Below, one piece after another: positions 47,441-63,871 of a DNA stretch of 64,000 nucleotides (the stretch's first letter is position 1; each line of letters starts with the position of its first letter). The stretch spans positions 3,998,001 through 4,062,000 of the forward strand of contig NZ_CP029426.2 of assembly GCF_002266435.3 (NCBI RefSeq), read 5' to 3'. Source of the stretch: Bradyrhizobium amphicarpaeae (GTDB taxonomy: Bacteria > Pseudomonadota > Alphaproteobacteria > Rhizobiales > Xanthobacteraceae). A model generated the notes under the pieces. That model did no database searches, had not been told where the DNA came from, and was given only the letters and a program-made list of their open reading frames with translations. Both the position numbers and the translations under genes were made by a program.

Positions 47441-48331
47441 TTACGGCACCGGCATTGCGCGCGGAGTGCGATGGAAGCGGTTCGAACTCGCCATCCAGTT
47501 CGGCAAGGGTTCTCCGTCGCGATGCCGCCCACCGGCCACGGCCGCGGCCCAAGCGACAGCCGCGCCAATCAGCGTCGCGGCCGCGATCGAGAATGCCACG
47601 ATGATGGAATTGCGCCGCGCCCGGCTGATCGCCGTTTTCGAGGCAGAGATCAACGCATCCACCCGACGTTCGGACTCCGGAGCCTGCAGTCCCGTTAGAC
47701 CTGCAACCTGCTGCACGAGATAAGTGCGGTCGTCGGCGCTGACTCCGCTGTGGCTGGATGACGTCATCAGGATGCGCCCCGCTTCGGCACGAGCGTCCCT
47801 CAGGTCGATGTTTGGCGCACGCCGCGGGGCACGGAACAACTTGTCGAGTTCATAGCTCAACATCGGCTCGGCGGCAGAACTGCTGCTGGCCGAAGCGCGC
47901 AGCGGAGAACGCTCGATCGCGGCGGCGCCCAGCAGCGCAAGAAGAGCCGCGCCGGCAAGCACGGACAAGGCCCAGGCGGTCAGCCCGTGCAGGCCGTCGC
48001 GCCGCTCGCCGTCGTCTTCGATCGTCGCCAGCATTGGCGCGGGACGCGTGGTGCGGCCGGCAATGTAGCCGCCAAAGCCAAAGCTGATCACCGCCTGAAG
48101 GATCAGGTAGAGCCCGGACAGCAGCGCCAGCGCCGTGGAGGAATCGCGCCACGTCGGCGAGGCCGAGCTGACGCCGAGGCCGACGGCCACGCCAAATCCA
48201 ATCAGGATGAACGACATTGCGCCGGCGGCCAGAGCGCCTGCGAAAACCGAACTCCACTGGATGCTGCGAGGCGCATCACGCTCCAGGCCGCCCTCTATGA
48301 CTTCTTCCCGCATGAAACTCTCGACTGTCAT
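47441..48331 (-). CDS. Multi-span hypothetical membrane protein (PhnA-like annotation in rhizobia)
   Basis: 296 residues. Three N-terminal and central helices (about 30-52, 68-95 and 118-138), the first two Gly/Ser-rich (SFGFGGYIAGRTTR), then a polar Ser/Ala/Arg-rich stretch and one further helix near residue 245 (IIVAFSIAAATLIGAAVAW). Proteins of this build are often labelled PhnA-like in rhizobia without evidence for phosphonate use. It is coupled to a 24-residue microprotein ten bases upstream. Function unknown. Confidence 0.75.
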   Translation of the reverse strand: MTVESFMREEVIEGGLERDAPRSIQWSSVFAGALAAGAMSFILIGFGVAVGLGVSSASPTWRDSSTALALLSGLYLILQAVISFGFGGYIAGRTTRPAPMLATIEDDGERRDGLHGLTAWALSVLAGAALLALLGAAAIERSPLRASASSSSAAEPMLSYELDKLFRAPRRAPNIDLRDARAEAGRILMTSSSHSGVSADDRTYLVQQVAGLTGLQAPESERRVDALISASKTAISRARRNSIIVAFSIAAATLIGAAVAWAAAVAGGRHRDGEPLPNWMASSNRFHRTPRAMPVP

Positions 48332-48341
48332 CCTGGCGGTC

Positions 48342-48416
48342 TCAGCGCAGGCCGAAGAACGACAGGATCGCCATGATGACGACGATCAAGCCGATCAGAT
48401 AAATCAGTCCGTCCAT
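48342..48416 (-). CDS. 24-residue membrane microprotein
   Basis: The ATG is preceded by GGAGGAGGT, an almost perfect anti-16S match, five bases away. The product opens MDGLIYLIGLIVVIMAILSF and ends FFGLR, a single hydrophobic helix. Its stop is ten bases before the larger membrane-protein gene. The strong ribosome-binding site and the location make this a real gene although it is very short; similar microproteins occur widely in Bradyrhizobium, from general knowledge. Confidence 0.75.
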   Translation of the reverse strand: MDGLIYLIGLIVVIMAILSFFGLR

Positions 48417-48580
48417 TCCGACCTCCTCCGTTTCTTATGGTCGGCAATTGCGAGACCCGAGGAACGTTCCAAAGGGATCGGGATGCACTGCGGCATTTGT
48501 TCCAGGGACGTTACTATGTTGCAGGTCGACAGCGTTCCCGCGGCCATGCTAGGCCCGGTGACCTCAACAAGAGTGACATC

Positions 48581-48943
48581 GTGATCGCCAGCCGCCAGTT
48601 CTCGGGAACCCGCCGTCCGCGCAACGCGCGCGGTCTGCTGTCCGTGCTGATCGCGGTCGTCTATCTGCTCGCGGGCGCGCTGCACGGCGCGCATGACATT
48701 GACGTCACATCGCCCGGCGGCGGCTCGGAGATCGCAGAGGCCCTCGATCACTCCTCGGGCCACGGCGACCACAAGGCCATCGGCGGACATCATTGCCATG
48801 GCTGCTTCTCGCTGGCCGTGACGCAGCCGGCGCCGACGACCTTCACGATCGCGCCGGTCTCGGCAACGCATCCGCAAGCTCCACCGCAGCTCACCGGCAT
48901 CATCCCCGATACCGACTCTCCCCCTCCCAAGTCGCTGGCCTGA
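48581..48943 (+). CDS. Secreted Cys/His-rich small protein ahead of a Czc efflux operon
   Basis: 120 residues if started at GTG 48581, which places a basic N-terminus and one hydrophobic segment (LLSVLIAVVYLLAGALHG) at the front; an ATG at 48437 would add 48 low-complexity residues. The body has HSSGHGDHKAIGGHHCHGCF, a dense His/Cys cluster, then a Pro/Thr-rich tail. It resembles the DUF2946-type protein at 3846-4232 in design. It lies 53 bases before czcC and probably binds or senses the exported metal in the periplasm (inference). Confidence 0.65.
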   Translation: MIASRQFSGTRRPRNARGLLSVLIAVVYLLAGALHGAHDIDVTSPGGGSEIAEALDHSSGHGDHKAIGGHHCHGCFSLAVTQPAPTTFTIAPVSATHPQAPPQLTGIIPDTDSPPPKSLA

Positions 48944-48996
48944 ACGGATTGGTCGGGCGCATCGCGCCCATTGGTTCATCCTCACGGGTCGGTTTC

Positions 48997-50271
48997 ATGT
49001 TTCCCAGGAATATAGCCGCGCGCCTGGCGTGCGCGGCAGCGTGTCTGATTGCAGGATCGGCGCTTGCGCCGTCTCACGCCCAGACTTTGACGATGCGGAG
49101 CGCGTTGTCGCGTGCGCTGGCCGCGAGCCCGCGGCTGACGGCGGCGGAGCGTGACGTCGGCATCGCCACCGGCCAGCGCATCCAGGCGGGCGCCTTGCTC
49201 AATCCGGAACTGTCCTACGAGCAGGACGATTCATTCGGCTCGGGCAAGTACCGCGGGACGCGATCGGCCGAAACGACGCTGCAGATCAGCCAGGCCTTCG
49301 AGCTGTTCGGCAAGCGCGACGCGCGGATCGCGGCTGGCGCTGCCGGCATCGAGGTCGCCGCGATCCAGCGCAAGGCGATCAGGCTCGAGGTGCTGTCGGA
49401 AACCGCGATCGCCTTCCTCGGCGTGCTCGGCGCGCAGCGGCGCATCCATATCCTCGACGAGCAGATCGCCGCCATCGACCGCCTGACGCCGCTGCTCCGC
49501 CGCCGCGTCGAGGCCGGCGCCTCCTCTCCGGCCGAGACCGGCCGCGCCGAGGTCGCCTCCGCCCTGGTGAAGGCCGACCGCGAGCGCTTCAAGGCCACGC
49601 TGGCCAGCGCCCGGCGCGAGCTTGCCGTGCTGATGGGCGATCCCAACGCCAAATTCGGCGAGGTCTCCGGCCGGCTCGACCTCCTGGGCAAGACACCGAC
49701 GTTCCAGTCGGTGGTCGCCGCCATCGACGCCAATCCGCAGCTGGTGCGATGGACCGCGGTCTATGCCCAGCGCAATGCCGAGCTGCTGCTGGCACGCCTC
49801 AAGCCCTATCCCGACGTGCGGATCGCCGCCGGCTGGCGCCATTTCAGCGAGACCAATGACGACGCGGCGCGCCTCACCGTCTCGGTGCCGATCCCGGTGT
49901 TCGACCAGAACCAGGGAAATATCCTCTCGGCGCAGGAAAGCCTCGCCAAGACCAGGGCCGAGCGCGAGGCCAACCGCAATACGCTGATCGTGATCGCAGG
50001 CCGCGCCTACGACTCGCTGCAGGGCTCGTTGCGCGAGCTCGCGGTGCTGCGCGAGACCGCCATCCCCAAGGCCGTCGAGGCTTCCGAGGCGATCGCGCAA
50101 GGCTACGGCCAGGGCCGCTTCACCCTGCTCGAGGTGCTCGACGCCCAGGCCAGCGTCAGCCAGGCGCGCCTGCGCGAGCAGGAGGCACTGCAGAATTTCC
50201 ACGCGGGCGTTGCGACCATCGAAGGCCTTGTCGGCAACCCCTTCACGCTGGCGCGGGAGAGCGCACGATGA
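48997..50271 (+). CDS. czcC: Outer-membrane efflux protein, CzcC type
   Basis: 424 residues from the ATG at 48997, where a signal peptide begins (MFPRNIAARLACAAACLIAG...HAQ). TolC-like outer-membrane-efflux domain with two long coiled-coil repeats (for example SPAETGRAEVASALVKADRE and FTLLEVLDAQASVSQARLRE). It forms the exit duct of the tripartite pump. Overlaps czcB by four bases (ATGA). The frame extending further upstream runs out of frame with the previous gene and is rejected. Confidence 0.9.
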   Translation: MFPRNIAARLACAAACLIAGSALAPSHAQTLTMRSALSRALAASPRLTAAERDVGIATGQRIQAGALLNPELSYEQDDSFGSGKYRGTRSAETTLQISQAFELFGKRDARIAAGAAGIEVAAIQRKAIRLEVLSETAIAFLGVLGAQRRIHILDEQIAAIDRLTPLLRRRVEAGASSPAETGRAEVASALVKADRERFKATLASARRELAVLMGDPNAKFGEVSGRLDLLGKTPTFQSVVAAIDANPQLVRWTAVYAQRNAELLLARLKPYPDVRIAAGWRHFSETNDDAARLTVSVPIPVFDQNQGNILSAQESLAKTRAEREANRNTLIVIAGRAYDSLQGSLRELAVLRETAIPKAVEASEAIAQGYGQGRFTLLEVLDAQASVSQARLREQEALQNFHAGVATIEGLVGNPFTLARESAR

Positions 50272-51234
50272 AGACGTCCTCCACGATTCTCGTCGCCATC
50301 GTTGCCGCCGCGCTCGGCGCCTACGGCTACTCCCTGCTCGCGCCCGCCACGCCTGCGCACACCGAGCACACGGAGCATTCCGAAAAGAAGCCGAACGACC
50401 ATGTCGAGCAGGACGAGCACGGTGCCGACCGCATCCGCATCTCCGACGTCAAGCTCGCAGCCGCGGGCGTGACGCTCGCCGAGGCCGGAAGCGTCACGCT
50501 GACCGACACGCTCGCCTTCAACGGCATCCTGCGCGCCAACCAGGAGGCGGTGGTGCAGGTAACGCCGCGCTTTCCGGGCCTCGCCAAATCGATCCAGAAG
50601 CGCATCGGCGACAAGGTCGGCAAGGACGATCTGCTCGCCGCGATCGAAAGCAACCAGAGCCTCACCGTATACGAGCTTAAGGCGCCGATTGCCGGCACCA
50701 TCATCGAGCGGCAGATCTCGCTCGGCGAATACGCTTCCGAGCAGAAGCCGGCCTTCGTGGTCGCCGATCTCTCGACCATCTGGGTCGACCTGTCGATCTA
50801 CCGGCAGGATCTCCGGCGCGTCCACCTCAACGACGAGGTGCTGATCGATCCCGACGACGGCCGCGGCGAGATCAAGGGCACGATCTCCTACATGGCGCCG
50901 ATCGGCTCCAGCGAGACGCAGACCGCGCTCGCCCGCGTGGTGCTGCAAAATCCGGACGGCCGCCTGCGCCCCGGCCTGTTCGTCACGGCCCGGCTGATCC
51001 TCGCCGCCCGCAATGTCGCGGTCGCCGTGCGCCGGAGCGCGATCCAGACGCTGGAGAACCGGACCATCGTGTTCGTGCGCGAGGACAGCGACAAGATCGA
51101 GGCACGCCCGGTGGAGCTGGGCGATTCCGATCCCCGCCATGTCGAGATCAAGGCGGGCCTGTCGGCCGGCGAGCATTACGTCGCCGAGAACAGCTTCGTC
51201 GTGAAGGCGGAGATGGGCAAGGGCGAGGCCGAGC

Positions 51235-51242
<8 letters not shown>
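50268..51242 (+). CDS. czcB: Periplasmic adaptor of heavy-metal RND pump, CzcB type
   Basis: 324 residues with a single N-terminal anchor helix followed by a His/Glu-rich segment (HTEHTEHSEKKPNDHVEQDE). Lipoyl-like half-motifs, IEIAA-type hairpin and a beta-barrel domain (LGEYASEQKPAFVVADLSTI) are in the normal order. It joins the inner pump to the outer channel. Overlaps czcA by eight bases. Confidence 0.9.
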
Positions 51243-54453
<3,211 letters not shown>

Positions 54454-54455
54454 AA

Positions 54456-55418
54456 GTGGGCAGCCACGACCATCACGGTCATCACCACCATGATCATGCC
54501 GACCACGGTCATGGTCACGACCACAATCACGGCCATGTCCATGCGCCCGCGAATTTCGGCAGGGCCTTCGCGATCGGCATTGCGCTCAACACCGCGCTGG
54601 TGGTGGCAGAGGCGATCTACGGCTATCTCGGCAACTCCACTGCGCTGCTCGCCGACGCCGGTCATAATCTGTCCGACGTGCTCGGCCTGGTCGTGGCCTG
54701 GGGCGCCTCGATCGCGGCACGGCGGGCGCCGAGCGGCCGCTTCACCTACGGTTTTCGCGCCTCCACGATTCTGGCCGCGCTCGCAAACGCCGTGTTCCTG
54801 CTGGTCGCGACCGGCGCGATCGGCTGGGAGGCGATCCTGCGGCTGCGCGAGCCGGAGCCGGTCGCGGGCATCACGGTGATGGTGGTCGCCGGCATCGGCA
54901 TTCTCATCAACGGTTTCACCGCCCTGCTGTTCGCGAGCGGGCGCAAGGACGACATCAACATCGAGGGCGCCTATCTGCATATGGCCGCCGACGCCGCGGT
55001 CTCGCTCGGCGTCGTGGTCTCGGCCGCGCTGATCATCTGGACCGGCTGGCTCTGGCTCGATCCCGTCACCAGCCTCGTCATCTGCGCCACCATCCTGTGG
55101 AGCACCACCAGCCTGTTGCGCGGCTCGATCGACATGTCGATGGCGGCCGCGCCCAAGGGCACCGACCTCGCCGCGATAAGAGCCCTCCTGCTCGCGCGTC
55201 CGGGCGTGTCGGCGATCCACGATCTCCACGTCTGGCCGATCTCGACCACCGAGACGGCGCTGACCTGCCACCTCGTCATGCCCACTGGGGCCGGCGATGC
55301 GTTCCTGATGGAGACGACGCAGTTGCTGAAGACGACCCATCGCATCGGCCATACCACACTTCAGGTCGAGACCCATCCGGACAATGGCTGCGCGCTGGCG
55401 CCGGATGATGTGGTGTGA
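54456..55418 (+). CDS. czcD: Cation diffusion facilitator, CzcD type
   Basis: 320 residues from a GTG two bases after the czcA stop. The N-terminus is very His-rich (GSHDHHGHHHHDHADHGHGH and onward to residue 30). Six helices carry the two metal sites HNLSD (DAGHNLSDVLG) and HMAAD (HMAADAAVSLGV). It moves Zn or a similar divalent ion from cytoplasm to periplasm, feeding the CzcCBA pump. Converges with the next gene, six bases apart. Confidence 0.95.
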   Translation: MGSHDHHGHHHHDHADHGHGHDHNHGHVHAPANFGRAFAIGIALNTALVVAEAIYGYLGNSTALLADAGHNLSDVLGLVVAWGASIAARRAPSGRFTYGFRASTILAALANAVFLLVATGAIGWEAILRLREPEPVAGITVMVVAGIGILINGFTALLFASGRKDDINIEGAYLHMAADAAVSLGVVVSAALIIWTGWLWLDPVTSLVICATILWSTTSLLRGSIDMSMAAAPKGTDLAAIRALLLARPGVSAIHDLHVWPISTTETALTCHLVMPTGAGDAFLMETTQLLKTTHRIGHTTLQVETHPDNGCALAPDDVV

Positions 55419-55424
55419 CCGCGC

Positions 55425-57071
55425 TCAGGCTTCGGCGCGGTCGGCCCGGCCCGCTCTGGCCCTGAGCCAATCGAACACCACACTCCCCAGGATCGCGCTC
55501 GAGCCGGCAAGGAAGGGAATGACGTAATAGGCGTAGCGATTGAGCCCATAGATGAGGAAGGTCGGAAACGCGGCACTGACCATCGCCAGCAAGATCATCA
55601 ATGTGCCACCGGCGACGAGGCGGCCGCTCGGCCACCGAACCAAACCCGCATGGCTCGCAGGGACGCCAATCAGAAACACGAGAGCGAGGCCGAGTGTCGC
55701 GGAGGATAGCCACCAGATCAGACCCGGGAAATCGTCGTACTCGGTCGAAACCCGCAACCCACAACACAACGCGACCAGATCCGAGCTCGGCGCGTAGCCA
55801 CGCGCAAAGAGGCGGTTCAGGTTGAGCTGAAACTGATCCGCGGTCGGCAGCAGCCGCGACAATGGCCACCAGGGCTTGTAGTAGTCCTGAATCAGCTGTC
55901 CGGGCTTCAACCCGGTCGGGCTGCCAAAGAACGGGAACCTGTCGCGTTCCATGAAGAACTCGTAGCCCTGCGGACTGGGCGTCCGCCGCGCCACCGAATT
56001 TGCGTCGAACAGCAGGAAGAACATCTCCCGGAGAAAGTGTTTGGTGAGGTGTCGATAGAGCGTCGACGGCGTCGTCAGCGTTTCCACGAAGATGTCACGC
56101 ACCACCCTCTCGAGATCGGTATCGTTGTCGCCGGCCTTCGCCAGCCGGTGCATCGCGCCGAACGGCCACTGATAGACCTCGATGTCGGGCCATCCCCGAG
56201 GCGTGTCCTCGGCACGCATCTGCTCGACATACCCCCGCGCCTGCGCCTTCCGGTCGAGATGGACGCCGTGCTCGAAATCGCCGGAATAGCCGACCACGAA
56301 GGCCATCACGGCCAGGGTCTCGTTACCGGCAGGGCGCTTGCCGATCGCCAAATTGATCGCTGCCGGCGTCAGATAGACGACTGATGCGAGAACGCCTGCC
56401 AGGGCAAGTACGCCGATCCGGCGCAGGAGCCCTGTGTCCAGCACCACCACCAGCCACAACAGTATGACGGCAGCCTGTCCAACCGCCGCCGACCGGCAGG
56501 TCATCACCGCGCCGAGCGTCAGGCCCACCGCCGCTGCCGACGGCACCGCTGGCCATTTCCTCAATGCCGCGCCCGCGGCGATGAAGGCCGCTAGACTGAC
56601 CAGGAAGTTGGAGATCGTCTCCGCACCGATCGTATTGTCATAATGGATGATGCGGCCATGCAGCGCCGCCAGACAAAAGGCCATTAGCGCGAAGACGCGC
56701 GGCGCGCCGGCAAGACGCACGGTCCCCGCAACGAAAAGCGCGGTGCCGACGCTCATCAGGTGCTGCGCGATGACGAACACGAGGATGTGCGGGCCGAATA
56801 GTTTCGACAGCAGCGCAAGGAAGGCGGCCACGCCATACGGCCGCTTCATCACATCCTCGAGATATTGTCCTCTCAGGATGGATTCGGTCTGGATGATATA
56901 GGCCGCACTGTCCTCATGGATGAAGTTGTCCGGCCATACCACCAGGAAAGCCAGGTGAACCATCAAGGCGAGGCCGATCGCACAAACCCAGACCCAGAAC
57001 CACGCGATGGAGCCTGCCCACCGGGGCAAGGCGGACCAAAGACCGGTGCGCTGGATCAGTGCTGGATTCAT
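55425..57071 (-). CDS. Large integral membrane protein, GT39-like
   Basis: 548 residues, about eleven to twelve helices. The early periplasmic loop after helix 1 (DNFIHEDSAAYIIQTESILR) has the acidic pair expected of GT-C glycosyltransferases (D and E near the first luminal loop), and 'NDTIGAETISNFLVSL'-like regions follow. The GT-C call is an inference; no conserved domain is certain. Possible role in lipid-linked sugar or envelope glycosylation. A methyltransferase gene starts just upstream on the same strand and ends 31 bases before it. Confidence 0.65.
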   Translation of the reverse strand: MNPALIQRTGLWSALPRWAGSIAWFWVWVCAIGLALMVHLAFLVVWPDNFIHEDSAAYIIQTESILRGQYLEDVMKRPYGVAAFLALLSKLFGPHILVFVIAQHLMSVGTALFVAGTVRLAGAPRVFALMAFCLAALHGRIIHYDNTIGAETISNFLVSLAAFIAAGAALRKWPAVPSAAAVGLTLGAVMTCRSAAVGQAAVILLWLVVVLDTGLLRRIGVLALAGVLASVVYLTPAAINLAIGKRPAGNETLAVMAFVVGYSGDFEHGVHLDRKAQARGYVEQMRAEDTPRGWPDIEVYQWPFGAMHRLAKAGDNDTDLERVVRDIFVETLTTPSTLYRHLTKHFLREMFFLLFDANSVARRTPSPQGYEFFMERDRFPFFGSPTGLKPGQLIQDYYKPWWPLSRLLPTADQFQLNLNRLFARGYAPSSDLVALCCGLRVSTEYDDFPGLIWWLSSATLGLALVFLIGVPASHAGLVRWPSGRLVAGGTLMILLAMVSAAFPTFLIYGLNRYAYYVIPFLAGSSAILGSVVFDWLRARAGRADRAEA

Positions 57072-57102
57072 CTCGATGCTCGCAACCGGAAGTTCGGGGC
57101 GA

Positions 57103-57963
57103 CTACGTCGCCTTCGCGGTCACGATCCAGATCGCGCCTTGCAACGCGACGCTCTGCCCCTTCTGGAACGGCGCGAGCATCTCGCGGATCGAGGCTCTTG
57201 CGGCCGCGTATGTCTCCGGCGGATGTCCCTGCAGCGCGCGGCTGGCGGGGCCGATCTGCAAAGCGCCATCCACCGCGGCATCGAGGCCGCCGCCGATCGC
57301 GACGTCCATCGGAAGATTATGCGGCTCCATCGCCATGTCGACGAAGCCGGCCCCCTTCAGGATGCGCATCACGCGTTCTTCCGAGGCGAAAGCGAACGGC
57401 CCCGGCTCTTCCGGCCCGACCGGGGGCATCTTCGGCACGTGTTTGTACACCGCCATCAGCGGCGCCATCATCCACGGATTTTCCTTGGGCTCGCGCCAGC
57501 AGGCGAAGGCGAGCCGCCCGGTCGGCTTCAGGGCACGGCGGAGATTGGTGAAGGACGCAACGGGATCAGCGAAGAACATCACGCCAAAGCGCGAGACGAG
57601 CAGATCGAAGCTCGCCGGCTCGAACGGATAGACGGTGGCATCAGCCAGCACGAAATCCAGCGGCAGGCCTTTCGGCGCGAACGCGCGCGCCTGCGACAGC
57701 ATCGGCTCGGAGACGTCGAGGCCAAGCGCGAATCCGTCGGGCGCCACTGCCTTGGCGAACGCGAACGTCGTCGCGCCGGATCCGCAGCCGATATCGAGAA
57801 CGCGCTCTCCGGGCATCGGCCTGGCGCGGTCGATCAGCGCCTCGGCAATCGGTCCGAGCAGGCTCTCCTGCGCCGCATGGCGATCGGCCCAGCGCTGCCC
57901 GCTCGGTCCGTTCCAATAGGCGATCTGGTCGGCGTTCTCTGCGTGTCCGCTGGGCTGTTGCAT
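57103..57963 (-). CDS. SAM-dependent methyltransferase, class I
   Basis: About 286 residues from MQQPSGHAENADQIA; GGGGACACC precedes this ATG, and two upstream ATGs are less well supported. Motif I is VLDIGCGSGATTFAFAKAV near residue 55, and motif II/III regions (LDFVLADATVYPFEPASFDL) are normal for Methyltransf_11/25. Substrate not predictable. It is followed by the GT-C-like gene, suggesting a small operon. Confidence 0.88.
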   Translation of the reverse strand: MQQPSGHAENADQIAYWNGPSGQRWADRHAAQESLLGPIAEALIDRARPMPGERVLDIGCGSGATTFAFAKAVAPDGFALGLDVSEPMLSQARAFAPKGLPLDFVLADATVYPFEPASFDLLVSRFGVMFFADPVASFTNLRRALKPTGRLAFACWREPKENPWMMAPLMAVYKHVPKMPPVGPEEPGPFAFASEERVMRILKGAGFVDMAMEPHNLPMDVAIGGGLDAAVDGALQIGPASRALQGHPPETYAAARASIREMLAPFQKGQSVALQGAIWIVTAKAT

Positions 57964-58169
57964 GGTGTCCCCGGTCATTCCCATTCGCGATGCGGTCCGT
58001 TGCGGCTCTGCAACCACACCGCGGCGATACCACGTCCGGATGTCCAGCGCACCTTTCGGGAGCTAAAGCAGCTCGCGCCGCTTCTCCGAGCGCGCGGCTC
58101 TGAAGCTAATGTTGGGCCGCGCCGGCTTGGCTTGCTTGCCGAGCCGAAGCTCGCGAAGCGAGCGAAGGC

Positions 58170-58246
58170 TGGTGGGCGGTCACGGATTCGAACCGCGGAC
58201 CCTCTCGGTGTAAACGAGATGCTCTAACCAGCTGAGCTAACCGCCC
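58170..58246 (-). tRNA. tRNA-Val (UAC)
   Basis: 77 bases including encoded CCA. The acceptor GGGCGGT pairs perfectly with ACCGCCC, D-arm TAGCTCAGCTGGTTAGAGCA, anticodon arm with TAC in TTTACAC, T-arm CGCGGTTCGAATCCGTG. In other rhizobia this tRNA is near tRNA-Asp and lon. Confidence 0.97.
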
Positions 58247-58293
58247 CTCGCCGCCTCTTTATCCCTACCCGCCCTTGGTCGGCAAGCCCGACC

Positions 58294-58697
58294 TCAATCC
58301 TGCGGCCTCCCCGGCAGCAGTACCACCGCGTCGATCCAGACCGCCGCCGACTGGCACCAGATCTGCCGAACGGGCCGCAATTTGTCGCGCTGACGGATCG
58401 AGCCCCAGCGGATGCCCCAATCGTCGGCCTGGTCGCCTCGCCGCTGGTGAACAGCGGGGAACCGCAATCGGCGCAGAAGTGCTGGAAGCGCATCCGGCCA
58501 TTGTCGCCGCGCTTGCCGTAGATCTTGGGCGTGCCGGCGGTGAGCTTGACGTCGGTCCCGCTGCAGATCGCCGTCACGCGGAACGGCGAGCCGGTCAGCG
58601 TCTGGCAGTCGGTGCAGTGGCAAACCGAGACCGACTCGGGTTCGATCTCAGCCTCGAAGGTGATCTGCCCGCAATGGCATTGCCCGTCGACCTGCAT
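58294..58697 (-). pseudogene. GFA (glutathione-dependent formaldehyde-activating) family protein, frameshifted
   Basis: The first 85 or so codons from 58697 are a normal GFA zinc domain: CHCGQITFEAE, VCHCTDCQTLTGSPF and FCADCGSPLFTSGE. The frame then leaves homology at about 58436; the expected GDQADDWGIRWGSIRQRDKL continues in the next frame and ends at 58294 with LLPGRPQD. One missing G in GAG-GGC would explain it. In the unshifted frame the tail runs to 58224 into tRNA-Val. Either a recent mutation or a sequencing error. Confidence 0.8.
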
Positions 58698-58715
58698 CTC
58701 CCCCTCCTTGCCGCC

Positions 58716-58744
58716 AAAACAAAAACGGCGCCCGAAGGCGCCGT
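58716..58744 (-). terminator. Intrinsic terminator of lon
   Basis: On the minus strand stem ACGGCGCC / GGCGCCGT with loop TTCG, followed by TTTTGTTTT-type U-rich sequence. It lies 25 bases after the lon stop and separates lon from the GFA gene. Confidence 0.88.
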
Positions 58745-58769
58745 TCTATCATCTTTTCGAGTTGCGATC

Positions 58770-61193
<2,424 letters not shown>

Positions 61194-61520
61194 GGCCTTT
61201 TCCTTTTGCTTTGCCCCCTTGCACGCAGCCCGCCATGCTCATGCGCAACCGCCACAAGGTGCCGAGGTGATCCGCAAAACCGATCGGTCCGTTTTTCGCG
61301 TTGGACCGGCTCGCCGGATCGGAACTGAGGCGAATCTGGAAGAGAAGTTTCGCTCGCCGCCGACATTAGGTGGCTATCGACCCGGGGGGTGTCAAGTCAT
61401 TGAAAAACACGCGCCATCAGGCGCTTACGCAACGCAATAAGCGACGCAACACCGGCTGCGGAGATACACGTCCGCAGCCCGACTTCGAGGGTACGATTGG
61501 AGCGTTCCAGCGCCGGACGA
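61194..61520. other. Intergenic region between clpX and lon
   Basis: 327 bases. A hairpin GGCTGCGGA / TCCGCAGCC (61454-61479, eight-base loop) lies about 40 bases after the clpX stop on the minus strand; it lacks a T tract. The remainder should contain the lon promoter near 61260-61440, but I cannot point to clear -35/-10 or heat-shock boxes. Confidence 0.5.
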
Positions 61521-62792
<1,272 letters not shown>

Positions 62793-63238
62793 TCCTGTCT
62801 CCGTCCGCGGTTCGATTCCGTTCCGCTCGATCGCTTCATTCCGACACGATGGCCGGCATGAAGCTTAAGTAGAGCAAATTCCGTACCAAAAAAGACCCTA
62901 CGCATTACTTCCCGTGCGAATCACGGTCACGCGATTCTCCGCGATCATAGCCGATCGTTCGTAGCCAACCATGCTGTCACCCGACTATCAAGAATTCGCT
63001 AATCGGGGGCTGCCGACCATCCGTGACAATACCGTGATTTCCGGTCTTGGCACGGGCGAAGTGATCGAAATCACCCCGGCGTTGCTGGATAGCCACGAAA
63101 AACAAGCACGAAAGCGGAACTTTCTGCCTGTCGCAGGGCGCAAAACCCCGTTGTGCGACGCGCCACGCGGCCATAGCGTGAACGCCACCTGATGGTGACA
63201 AGCGATCTCTGAGGGATCGCCGTCACACTCCAGTAGTG
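62793..63238. other. Intergenic region between clpP and clpX
   Basis: 446 bases. A two-part hairpin at 63196-63227 (GTGAC / GTCAC outside, GCGATC / GATCGC inside) follows the clpP stop by about 12 bases on the minus strand but has no T tract. A short AT-rich block at 62865-62905 probably carries the clpX promoter. Open frames of 73-74 codons on both strands have no homology or ribosome-binding site. Confidence 0.5.
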
Positions 63239-63871
63239 CTACGGGGCTTTCGCCGCCGGCTCCTCGGCGCGCTTGTCGATGACCTTGTCGACCAGGCCGA
63301 ACTCCTTCGCGTCGGCCGCGGTGAGGAACTTGTCGCGTTCCAGCGCATCCTCGATCGCCTTGTAGGTCTGGCCGGTGTGCTTCACGTAGATCTCGTTGAG
63401 CCGCTTCTTCAGGTTCAGGATTTCCTGGGCGTGCAGCATGATGTCGGTCGCCTGGCCCTGGAAGCCGCCGGAGGGCTGGTGCACCATGATGCGCGCGTTC
63501 GGCAGCGAGAAGCGCATGTCCTTCTCGCCGGCGCAGAGCAGCAGCGAGCCCATCGAGGCGGCCTGCCCCGTGCACAGCGTCGACACCGGCGGACGGATGA
63601 ACTGCATGGTGTCGTAGATCGCAAGGCCCGACGTCACCACGCCGCCCGGCGAGTTGATGTACATCGAGATTTCCTTCTTCGGATTTTCCGCCTCGAGGAA
63701 CAGAAGCTGGGCGACGACCAGCGTCGACATGCCGTCCTCGACCGGACCGGTCAGGAAGATGATGCGTTCCTTCAAAAGGCGCGAGAAGATGTCGTAGGCG
63801 CGCTCGCCACGGTTGGTCTGCTCGACCACCATGGGCACGAGGTTCATGTAGGTTTCAACCGGATCGCGCAT
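63239..63871 (-). CDS. clpP: ATP-dependent Clp protease proteolytic subunit ClpP
   Basis: 210 residues. Catalytic Ser in [14 protein letters not shown], His in [14 protein letters not shown] and Asp later in the sequence. Forms the 14-mer proteolytic chamber with ClpX and ClpA caps. The gene opens the clpP-clpX-lon string; tig, its usual upstream neighbour, would lie beyond the window. Confidence 0.98.
   Translation of the reverse strand: MRDPVETYMNLVPMVVEQTNRGERAYDIFSRLLKERIIFLTGPVEDGMSTLVVAQLLFLEAENPKKEISMYINSPGGVVTSGLAIYDTMQFIRPPVSTLCTGQAASMGSLLLCAGEKDMRFSLPNARIMVHQPSGGFQGQATDIMLHAQEILNLKKRLNEIYVKHTGQTYKAIEDALERDKFLTAADAKEFGLVDKVIDKRAEEPAAKAP

Noticed and set aside
58224..58293. C-terminal tail of the GFA reading frame reaching into tRNA-Val
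   Set aside because: The tail appears only because of the frameshift at about 58436; its sequence has no homology and overlaps the tRNA.
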